64,000 bases of DNA from Azoarcus sp. TTM-91 (GTDB taxonomy: Bacteria; Pseudomonadota; Gammaproteobacteria; Burkholderiales; Rhodocyclaceae). The translations under genes were made by a program, and so were the position numbers. Positions 1 to 6,987 of the stretch are shown in pieces; position 1 is the stretch's first letter; each line of letters starts with the position of its first letter. The notes under the pieces are model-generated. The model was not told the DNA's origin. It made no database searches and worked only from the letters and a program-made list of their open reading frames with translations. The stretch covers positions 1-64,000 of the forward strand of contig NZ_WUEI01000004.1 in assembly GCF_012911025.1 (NCBI RefSeq), given 5' to 3'.

Positions 1-44
1 CCCGGTCTAGCGTCAGAGGTGTATAAGAGACAGATAAGAGACAG
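1..44. other. Sequencing adapter remnant at contig edge
   Basis: Positions 9–33 match the inner 25 bases of the Nextera read-1 transposase adapter, ending in the mosaic end GTGTATAAGAGACAG (19–33), with one mismatch at position 18. Positions 34–44 repeat the last 11 bases of the same mosaic end. This is library adapter, not genome; native sequence probably starts near position 45. Bases 1–8 do not match the adapter clearly and their origin is unknown. Confidence 0.93.
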
Positions 45-74
45 GCCCAAACCCGCCCCGGGCGACATCCCTAG

Positions 75-1166
75 ATGCAGATCCACCTCGTTCTCCCCGG
101 CCTGCTGTGGCCGGGCGCTCCCGCGATTTCTCCGGTCGCCGGCCTCGCGCTGCCGGCACTATCGCGCCTGCTCGGCCGCGGCGAGCAGCAGATCGCCGAC
201 TTCGTGCCGCTGGACCGCCAGCTCGCCGCCCTGTTCGGCCTGAACGAGGGCGAGCTGCCGCTGGCCGCGCTGCGCCGCCACGGCGAAGCCGACGCGCCGG
301 CGGACGCCACGACCGGCGAGCCGCCCGCCCACTGGCTGTGCGCCGACCCGGTGCATCTGCACTTCGCGCGCGACCGCATGCTGCTCAGCGACTTCCCCGC
401 CGAGGGCGATCCGCCGGATGCGGACGAAACCGCCGCGCTGCTCGCCAGCCTCAACGACACCTTCGCCGACCTCGGCCGCTTCGAGGCGCCGACGCCGGCG
501 CGCTGGTACCTGCGCCTGGCCGCGCCCACCGAGGCCACGCTGTACCCGCTCAACGATGTCATTGGCCGGCCGATCGCGCCCTTCCTGCCCGAGGGCCGCG
601 ACGGCCTGATCTGGCACCGGACCATGAACGAGCTGCAGATCGTCCTGCACAACCACCCGGTGAACCAGGCCCGCGAAGCCGCCGGCCGGCGCACGGTGAA
701 CAGCCTGTGGCTGTGGGGCGCGGGCGCCTTGCCCGGCGCATTGAAGGCGCCGCAGCCCAGGGTGCAGGCCAGCGATCCCCTGCTGCGCGGCCTCGCCCGC
801 GCCGCCGGCCTCAACCCCGCCGACCCCGATCCAGACACCGCCCTCGCTGCTCCCGCCACCGACACGCTGGTGGTGCTGGACAGCCTGCGCCGCCCGGCGC
901 TGCAGCTGGACCTCGACGCCTGGCGCGCCGCGCTGGCCGAGGTGGAAGCGCGCTGGTTCGCCCCACTCGCCGCCGCGCTGGACCAGGGCCGCCTCGCCGC
1001 CCTCACCCTCAACGCCCCCGGCGACCGCCACACGCTGACGCTGCGCCTGGGCCGGCAGGCGCGCTGGAAGTTCTGGCGCCGGCCGCAGCCGCTGGATGCC
1101 CTCCTGAAAACCCTGGCCCCGCCGCCCGCGGCCCTGCCCACCGAGCCGCCGCCCGAGAACCCATGA
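75..1166 (+). CDS. RpfE-like / phosphoglycerate mutase-related protein upstream of recJ
   Basis: Encodes 363 residues starting MQIHLVLPGLLWP. An in-frame TAG lies directly before the ATG (72–74), so the gene is complete although the adapter begins only 30 bases upstream. No membrane segment or catalytic motif stands out. Proteins with this position and length, immediately 5' of recJ, are usually annotated as RpfE-type regulatory protein or as a relative of cofactor-independent phosphoglycerate mutase; I assign it mainly by position and general resemblance. The stop overlaps the recJ start (ATGA), which implies translational coupling. The biochemical role is unknown. The central part (around residues 195–215, VNSLWLWGAGALPG) looks like the best-conserved core. 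Confidence 0.6.
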   Translation: MQIHLVLPGLLWPGAPAISPVAGLALPALSRLLGRGEQQIADFVPLDRQLAALFGLNEGELPLAALRRHGEADAPADATTGEPPAHWLCADPVHLHFARDRMLLSDFPAEGDPPDADETAALLASLNDTFADLGRFEAPTPARWYLRLAAPTEATLYPLNDVIGRPIAPFLPEGRDGLIWHRTMNELQIVLHNHPVNQAREAAGRRTVNSLWLWGAGALPGALKAPQPRVQASDPLLRGLARAAGLNPADPDPDTALAAPATDTLVVLDSLRRPALQLDLDAWRAALAEVEARWFAPLAAALDQGRLAALTLNAPGDRHTLTLRLGRQARWKFWRRPQPLDALLKTLAPPPAALPTEPPPENP

Positions 1167-2854
1167 TCCAGATCCAGCCTCGCGCCATTTCCCAGCGCAC
1201 CGTCGCCGCCCTGATGGACGCCGGCATTCATCCCCTGCTCGCCCGCCTCTACGCCGCCCGCGGCATCCGCGCCCGCAACGAGCTGGACTACGGCCTGCGC
1301 GCCCTGCTACCGCCGGACGCCCTCACCGGCACCCGCGAAGCGGCGGTGCTGCTGGCCGATGCCATCGAGGCCGGCGCGCGCATGGTCATCGTCGCCGACT
1401 ACGACTGCGACGGCGCCACCGCCTGTGCGGTCGGCATCCGCGCGCTGCGCACCTTTGGCGCCGATGTGCACTACCTGGTGCCGGACCGCGTCACCCTGGG
1501 CTATGGCCTCACCCCCGCCATGGTGGAGATCGCCGCCCGGCTGGAGCCGGACCTGCTCATCACGGTGGACAACGGCATCGCCAGCGTGGAAGGCATCGCC
1601 GCCGCCCGCGCCCACGGCATGGCCACGCTGATCACCGACCACCACCTGCCGGGCGACGAGCTGCCGGAGGCGGACGTCATCGTCAATCCCAACCAGCCCG
1701 GCTGCGACTTCCCCAGCAAATGCCTGGCCGGTGTCGGCGCCATGTTCTACACCATGCTCGCGCTGCGCGCCGAGCTGCGGGAACGCGGCGCCTTCGAGAA
1801 CGGCCGCGAGCCCAACCTGGGCGACCTGCTGGACCTGGTGGCGCTGGGCACGGTGGCCGACGTGGTGAAGCTGGACCACAACAACCGCATCCTCGTCTCC
1901 CAGGGCCTGCAGCGCATGCGCGCCGGCCGCATGCAGCCCGGCATCCGCGCCCTGTTCGCCGCCGCCGGCCGCGACCCGGCGCGCGCCAGCGGCTTCGACC
2001 TCGGCTTCGCCCTCGGCCCGCGCCTGAACGCCGCCGGCCGCCTGTCCGACATGAGCCTGGGCATCGAATGCCTGATCACCGACGACCCCGGCCGCGCCCT
2101 CAACATCGCCCAGGAGCTGGACAAGCTGAACCGCGAGCGGCGCAGCATCGAGGCCGAAATGCAGGAAGAAGCCGCCGCCCGGCTGGAAGGCTTCGACGCC
2201 GAGGGCAGCGCCTCCATCGCCCTGTTCGAGCCGGACTGGCACCAGGGCGTGATCGGCATCGTCGCCGGCCGCGTCAAGGAAAAGCTGCACCGGCCGACGG
2301 TGGCCTTCGCCCGCGGCAACGAGGGCGAGCTGAAAGGCTCCGGCCGCTCGATTCCCGGCCTGCACCTGCGCGACGCGCTGGATCTGGTGACCAAGCGCCA
2401 CCCCGACCTCATCGTGCGCTTCGGCGGCCACGCCATGGCCGCCGGCCTGACCATACGCGAGGCCGACTACCCGCGTTTCCGCGAGGCCTTCGAGGAAATC
2501 GTCTCTGGCCTGCTGGAGCCGGCCGACCTGCAGCGCCGCATCGAAACCGACGGCGCGCTGGAAACCGGCTACCTCAGCCTGGATTCCGCCCGCCTGCTGG
2601 ACCAGGAAATCTGGGGCCAGGGCTTCCCGGCGCCGGTGTTCAACGACGTGTTCCGCGTCGAACGCCAGCGCCTGCTGAAGGACCGCCACCTGAAACTGGA
2701 GCTGGGCAAGCAGGGCAGCCGCTACGAGGCCGTCCGCTTCAACCACGCTGACGGCGCGCCGGACACCATCCACGCCGCCTTCCGCCTGGCGGTGAACGAG
2801 TACAACGGCGTCTCCAGCGTGCAACTGATGCTGGAGCACTTCGAGGCGGCCTGA
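1163..2854 (+). CDS. recJ: Single-stranded-DNA-specific 5'-3' exonuclease RecJ
   Basis: Encodes 563 residues, close to E. coli RecJ (577). RecJ degrades single-stranded DNA 5' to 3' in RecFOR recombination, mismatch repair and base-excision repair. The DHH phosphoesterase core is clear: DYDCDGA at residues 79–85, DNG at 136–138 and DHH at 159–161, which bind the catalytic metal ions. The DHHA1 domain carries the GGHAMAAG signature near residue 425, and a C-terminal OB-like region follows. The ATG at 1163 overlaps the upstream stop by four bases. A longer in-frame reading back to 107 exists but would overlap the whole upstream gene, so I reject it. recJ next to an rpfE-like gene and prfB matches the order known from the Xanthomonas rpf region. 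Confidence 0.96.
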   Translation: MIQIQPRAISQRTVAALMDAGIHPLLARLYAARGIRARNELDYGLRALLPPDALTGTREAAVLLADAIEAGARMVIVADYDCDGATACAVGIRALRTFGADVHYLVPDRVTLGYGLTPAMVEIAARLEPDLLITVDNGIASVEGIAAARAHGMATLITDHHLPGDELPEADVIVNPNQPGCDFPSKCLAGVGAMFYTMLALRAELRERGAFENGREPNLGDLLDLVALGTVADVVKLDHNNRILVSQGLQRMRAGRMQPGIRALFAAAGRDPARASGFDLGFALGPRLNAAGRLSDMSLGIECLITDDPGRALNIAQELDKLNRERRSIEAEMQEEAAARLEGFDAEGSASIALFEPDWHQGVIGIVAGRVKEKLHRPTVAFARGNEGELKGSGRSIPGLHLRDALDLVTKRHPDLIVRFGGHAMAAGLTIREADYPRFREAFEEIVSGLLEPADLQRRIETDGALETGYLSLDSARLLDQEIWGQGFPAPVFNDVFRVERQRLLKDRHLKLELGKQGSRYEAVRFNHADGAPDTIHAAFRLAVNEYNGVSSVQLMLEHFEAA

Positions 2855-2882
2855 GCCAGCCCTCCGGCCAGCGGCGCGCGAC

Positions 2883-3284
2883 TCAGTCCTGCGGCCCGCC
2901 GCCGCGCCGCTGCATGTCCTCCACCACCACCCACAGGGCATTGGTGGAAATCAACACCTCCAGCAACGACAACACCAGCGACACCGCCAGCGCGACGATG
3001 CTGACGCCGAACAGCACCTTGCCGGCCATCTCGCCGTGCATGAACAGCGCCAGCATCGCCAGCGCGCACAACAGGAAGCTGAGCACGCCGAAGGACTGCA
3101 TGTACTGGATCAGGTGGATGCGCCGCTTGAGGCCGGGAATCTGCCGCATCACCACCGCGCTGTCCTGGGCCGGTGCGGCATGCAGCTGGCGGATGACCTG
3201 CGCCAGCGTCAGGAAACGGTTGGTGTAGGCGAGCAGCAGCAGCGAGATGGCGGGAAACAGCAGCGCCGGAGTGGTGATGTCCAT
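2883..3284 (-). CDS. DUF2721 family small membrane protein
   Basis: Encodes 133 residues starting MDITTPALLFPAISLLLLAY. Three hydrophobic segments are visible (about residues 5–20, 65–82 and 88–112), with a basic loop between the first two (GLKRRIHLIQ). Length and layout fit DUF2721, a family of small inner-membrane proteins of unknown function. I chose the ATG at 3284 because the first transmembrane segment begins there; the frame stays open upstream to 3659 but that part is compositionally unlike a protein. It is convergent with recJ and transcribed away from prfB. Confidence 0.75.
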   Translation of the reverse strand: MDITTPALLFPAISLLLLAYTNRFLTLAQVIRQLHAAPAQDSAVVMRQIPGLKRRIHLIQYMQSFGVLSFLLCALAMLALFMHGEMAGKVLFGVSIVALAVSLVLSLLEVLISTNALWVVVEDMQRRGGGPQD

Positions 3285-3577
3285 ATGTCCTGGGCGGTAA
3301 GAAGCTGCAGTGAGAGTGCTGGCCGACCTTCCATTCCCGGCCGCGCAGCCGCGGAGTGCTTGCGCCGTGCCGGGAGGGCTTCCCGCGGGCCTTGCCGGTC
3401 GAAGGCGGATTATCGTGTCGCCAGCCGCCGCGGGGCAATGCGCGGTTTTGCGGGGTTCTCCGGCGGCCGGCGGGCGCAGCCGGAAACCGCTGCCCAGCGT
3501 ATCCGCAAACGGCTTCAGTACCGGGGATCGCCCCCGGACGGCCGCCCACGGCGGAAAACATGGCAGCGGCGAGGGCG
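3285..3577. other. Intergenic region between DUF2721 gene and prfB
   Basis: About 290 bases between divergent genes. I see no gene, tRNA or convincing terminator in it. It must hold the promoter of the DUF2721 gene, but no clear hexamer pair is visible on that strand. The prfB promoter elements lie just to the right and are listed separately. Confidence 0.6.
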
Positions 3578-3600
3578 GGCGAGCTGCTCGCCGGTATAAT
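3578..3600 (+). promoter_or_regulatory. prfB promoter -10 with adjacent inverted repeat
   Basis: A perfect TATAAT at 3595–3600 sits 34 bases before the prfB ATG, giving a 5' leader of about 27 bases. Directly upstream, GGCGAGC (3578–3584) and GCTCGCC (3586–3592) form a perfect 7-bp dyad around one base and occupy the spacer and -35 zone. No TTGACA-like -35 is present. The dyad could be an operator or chance in GC-rich DNA. Confidence 0.5.
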
Positions 3601-3633
3601 GCCCGGTTTTCCGAAATCCCCCGGAGCCCCTCC

Positions 3634-4738
3634 ATGGAAGCCGAACGCAAGAACGCCATCGCCCTGAAACTCGCCGACCTCGCGGAGCGGGGCCGGGAAC
3701 TCCGGAGGTATCTTTGACTACGACGAGAAATCGTCGAAGCTCGAAGAAGTCAATCGCGCCCTGGAAGACCCGGCCGTCTGGAACGACGCCGCCCGTGCCC
3801 AGGAACTGGGCAAGGAAAAGCGCCAGCTCGAGGACGTGGTTCTCACGCTGCGGAACATCGAACAGCAATCCACCGATCTGAAGGATCTGTACGAGCTGGC
3901 CGACGCGGAAGACGACGAGGACACCTTCGTCGCCGTGGAGACCGATCTCGGCGAGCTGGGCGCGCAGGTGGAAAAGCTGGAATTCCGCCGCATGTTCGCC
4001 AACCCGATGGACCCGAACGCCTGCTTCATCGAAATCCAGGCCGGCGCCGGCGGCACCGAGGCGCAGGACTGGGCCGGCATGCTGGAGCGGATGTACCTGC
4101 GCTACGGCGAGAAGAAGGGCTTCACCGTCGAGCTGATGGAAGAGACCGAAGGCGAAGTGGCCGGCATCAAGAACTGCACCATCAAGTTCAGCGGCGACTA
4201 TGCCTACGGCTACCTGCGCACCGAAACCGGCATCCACCGCCTGGTGCGCAAGAGCCCCTTCGACTCCAACGCCCGCCGCCACACCAGCTTCACCTCGGTG
4301 TTCGTGTATCCGGAAGTGGATGACTCCATCGAAGTGGAGATCAACCCGGCCGACCTGCGCATCGACACCTACCGCGCTTCCGGCGCCGGCGGCCAGCACA
4401 TCAACAAGACCGACTCCGCGGTGCGTATCACCCACGCGCCGACCGGCATCGTCGTGCAGTGCCAGAACGACCGCTCCCAGCACCGCAACAAGGACGAAGC
4501 CATGTCCATGCTGAAGGCGCGGCTGTACGAGCTGGAGCTGCGCAAGCGCCAGGCCGAGCAGCAGAAGCTGGAAGACGCCAAGAGCGACATCGGCTGGGGC
4601 CACCAGATCCGCAGCTACGTGCTGGACCAGTCCCGCATCAAGGATCTGCGCACCGGCTACGAGGTGGGCAACACCCAGGCGGTGCTGGACGGCGATCTGG
4701 ACGATTTCATCGCCGCCAGCCTGAAGCAGGGCGTGTGA
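3634..4738 (+). CDS. prfB: Peptide chain release factor 2 (programmed +1 frameshift)
   Basis: Encodes RF2, which terminates translation at UGA and UAA. The first frame (3634–3714, 27 residues) ends at CTT followed by an in-frame TGA (3715–3717). Translation shifts +1 and continues from GAC at 3716 to 4738, giving 367 residues in total (E. coli RF2 365). The stop-codon recognition tripeptide SPF is at residues 207–209, and the catalytic GGQ of peptidyl-tRNA hydrolysis is at 252–254; both are within two residues of the E. coli positions. The leader ATG at 3634 is preceded by a weak GGAG. The usual partner lysS is not adjacent: the SMC operon and four small genes lie between. Confidence 0.97.
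3704..3718 (+). promoter_or_regulatory. prfB autoregulatory frameshift site
   Basis: The canonical recoding signal is intact: internal Shine–Dalgarno GGAGG (3704–3708), TAT, slippery CTT (3712–3714), then TGA followed by C. When RF2 is scarce the ribosome pauses at TGA and slips from CTT to TTT. When RF2 is abundant, translation stops after 27 residues. Confidence 0.96.
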
Positions 4739-4880
4739 GTCCGGGCGCGGACGCGGCGGCCGGCATGCAGCGGTCGCCGCGCTCGCGCCCGCCGCTCCGC
4801 TGCTGGGTTGTGGCCCGTCCGCCGCGCCGCCCGAGCCGCAGCACGAACACCCGCAACGCCGAACAACGGCCCCTGCCTCC

Positions 4881-4910
4881 GCCCGCTGCCCAGCCGCGGG
4901 CGGGTTTCTT
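4881..4910 (+). terminator. Possible weak terminator after prfB
   Basis: GCCCGC (4881–4886) and GCGGGC (4896–4901) can form a 6-bp stem followed by GGGTTTCTT. The stem is short and the T-run impure. It ends 22 bases before the next start codon, so readthrough from prfB into the SMC operon is possible. Confidence 0.35.
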
Positions 4911-4931
4911 CAATCCAGCCAGGCCAGGCCC

Positions 4932-6260
4932 TTGAACGACAACCCCAACCTGCTCTCCGACTTCCTCGCCTCCGGCGTGGAGGCCGACGAAGTGCCCGAA
5001 CTGGCCGCGCTCTCCGCCGCGCGGCCGATGCTGGACGCCTTCATCACCCTGTTCCGCGGCACCGAGGCGGAGGTGCTGATGCGCCTGCTGGTGCTGCGCG
5101 AGATCGGCCAGGAGGCCGAGATGCCGCGCTGGTCGCCGGAAGCGCTGCGCGCCCGCTTCGCTTACCTCGACCCGGTGAAGCTGGAAACGGTGCTCAAGCG
5201 CCTGCGCGACAACGCCCTGCTTTCCATCGGCGAGGACGGCAACTATTTCCTCTCCGACATCGGCCGCAACGCGGTGGCGGCGCTGGTGATGCTGCTGCGC
5301 TTCGGCGAGGAAGAGGATGCGGAGCTGGGCTTCCTCACCGCCCAGCTCGCCGGCCTGCAAGCGGTCGGCAGCCTCACGCCGGAAGCGCTCGGCCACCTGC
5401 TGTCCAAGCTCAACGACCTGTCCTGGCATTTCGAGGAAGCCATCGCCTCCGGCTCGGAATTCCGCATCGTCGATGCCCGCCGCCGGCTCTCCGCCAACGG
5501 CCGCTGGCTGGAGCGCGGCACCGACATCCTCAACCAGCTGCTGGCCGATCCGGAGGTGTCCTTCGACATCGCCCGCATCGCCCAGCGCATCGGCCTCGCC
5601 CAGTCCCGCCTGGCGCGGGTGGATGCCGCTTTCCAGCGCGCGCTGAACAAGATCGAATCGCAGCGGGTCACGCTGGGCGGCTCCGGCATCTCGTCGTCGG
5701 ACGTTGCCGCCTGGCTGCGCAAGCAGGATGCCGCCAGCCTCGCCGGCCTGCTGGCCGACGCGGTGGCGGCGATTCCCGACCCGGCGCTGCTGGCCGGCGG
5801 CCACGAGCTGCTGGACCGCGCCGAAGCGGTGCTGGACGGCCAGGCCAACGCCATCGACGCCGCTGCCCCCCTGCCGCCGGCCGACCTCGCGCCGGTGGCC
5901 AGCGCGCCGCCCACCGAGGATCTCGCCCTGCTGGAACACTTCACCGGCCGGCTGGAAGGCCTGCCGGCGCCGCAGCCGCTGCATGCGGTGATCGCCGGCG
6001 GCGGCTTTGGCCCGGCCAGCTACCGCCTGTCGCTGCTCGCCCTGCTGGCGGACGGCGAGGACGCCAGCCCGGAAGAAGGCCCGGTCGGCGACTTCATGCG
6101 CCTGCCGCTTGACGTGGTTTTCAACGACACGCTGACACCGGTGGGTGAAGACGAAATCGCCGCGATGACCCTGGGCGAAGTACGGCCGCGCGGCGCGGCA
6201 AGCCCTGTGCCCGCCACCGACGCCGTCGATGCCGACGGCGCCCCGCTGATTTCCCCCTGA
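4932..6260 (+). CDS. mksF: MksF/MukF-like kleisin subunit of an SMC (condensin) complex
   Basis: Encodes 442 residues, acidic and mostly helical. Residues about 45–125 read as a winged-helix domain (from MLDAFITLFRG to YFLSDIGRNAVAAL), as expected for the N-terminal domain of MukF, MksF or JetA. A long helical middle follows. Residues 275–325 and the C-terminal tail are Ala/Pro-rich linkers. The kleisin would bridge the ATPase heads and recruit the MksE dimer. The start is uncertain: the frame opens at TTG 4932 without a clear ribosome-binding site. The assignment rests on gene order (F–E–B), subunit sizes and the unmistakable SMC ATPase encoded third. MksF and Wadjet JetA are hard to separate by eye. 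Confidence 0.65.
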   Translation: MNDNPNLLSDFLASGVEADEVPELAALSAARPMLDAFITLFRGTEAEVLMRLLVLREIGQEAEMPRWSPEALRARFAYLDPVKLETVLKRLRDNALLSIGEDGNYFLSDIGRNAVAALVMLLRFGEEEDAELGFLTAQLAGLQAVGSLTPEALGHLLSKLNDLSWHFEEAIASGSEFRIVDARRRLSANGRWLERGTDILNQLLADPEVSFDIARIAQRIGLAQSRLARVDAAFQRALNKIESQRVTLGGSGISSSDVAAWLRKQDAASLAGLLADAVAAIPDPALLAGGHELLDRAEAVLDGQANAIDAAAPLPPADLAPVASAPPTEDLALLEHFTGRLEGLPAPQPLHAVIAGGGFGPASYRLSLLALLADGEDASPEEGPVGDFMRLPLDVVFNDTLTPVGEDEIAAMTLGEVRPRGAASPVPATDAVDADGAPLISP

Positions 6261-6267
6261 GCCGCAC

Positions 6268-6987
6268 ATGGAACACGAACTCAAGACCCTGATCGCCCGC
6301 CTGCTGGCCCTGCGCTGGCTGCCGCGCGGCGACCGCCTGGTGCGCCGCGCGCTGGTGGATGAAACCTTCCGCTTCGAGCTGGACCGCCGCCTCGGCGACA
6401 TCGGCATGCAGCTGCTGGACAACCCCTACGCCGCCCACGTCGGCATCGCCCTGCAGCCGGAACTGGCCGAGCCGGTGTTCGGCGCCGGCCGCGAGTACGC
6501 CGCCAGCAACCTCGGCCTCAACCGCGACGAAATCGCGCTGCTGGTGGTGGTGTGGGCGCTCATCGTGCTGCCCAAGCGCGAACGCCAGGTCACCCGCCGC
6601 GACCTCGCCGGCGACGGCCAGACCGACCTGTTCGGCGGCGACAAGCCGGTGGCGCACGGCGACAGCGTTTCCGCCGGCCTCACCGAGGCCTCGCTGATCG
6701 CCGACTTCGGCCCCCGCCTCGGCGGCAAGACCAAGATGAACATCGCCTTCGGCAAGCTCGCCCGCCTCGGCTTCCTCGAACGCCGCAACGGCGTCGTCAG
6801 TGAGGGCCCGCTGCTGGACGTGGCGCTGGACTACCGCACCATGGCCGACCGCATCATCCACGGCACCCTGGGCGAGATCCTGGCCGCTGCCGGCCACGAA
6901 GTACCGGAAGCCAACGCCTTCGAGATGGCCGACGTGCTGCCGGATGAAGACGCCGGCGACGAGGACGACAACGGAGAACAACGCTGA
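6268..6987 (+). CDS. mksE: MksE/MukE-like subunit of an SMC complex
   Basis: Encodes 239 residues. Its size and position between the kleisin-like and SMC genes match MksE/MukE/JetB, winged-helix dimers that bind the kleisin. A long hydrophobic helix is visible around residues 90–102 (DEIALLVVVWALIVLPKRER), and a likely wing is GKLARLGFLERRNGVV (about residues 161–176). The C-terminal 25 residues are very acidic (DEDAGDEDDNGEQ). It begins 7 bases after the mksF stop, and its own stop shares one base with the mksB start (TGATG), so the three genes are almost certainly one transcript with coupled translation. Function is inferred from context; no diagnostic motif is visible. Confidence 0.62.
   Translation: MEHELKTLIARLLALRWLPRGDRLVRRALVDETFRFELDRRLGDIGMQLLDNPYAAHVGIALQPELAEPVFGAGREYAASNLGLNRDEIALLVVVWALIVLPKRERQVTRRDLAGDGQTDLFGGDKPVAHGDSVSAGLTEASLIADFGPRLGGKTKMNIAFGKLARLGFLERRNGVVSEGPLLDVALDYRTMADRIIHGTLGEILAAAGHEVPEANAFEMADVLPDEDAGDEDDNGEQR

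Noticed and set aside
19..243. 74-residue open frame at the window start
   Set aside because: It begins inside adapter sequence and overlaps the rpfE-like gene in another frame.
107..1162. In-frame 352-residue N-terminal extension of RecJ
   Set aside because: The extension would overlap the whole upstream gene and is Arg/Pro-rich. RecJ proteins start at the ATG at 1163.
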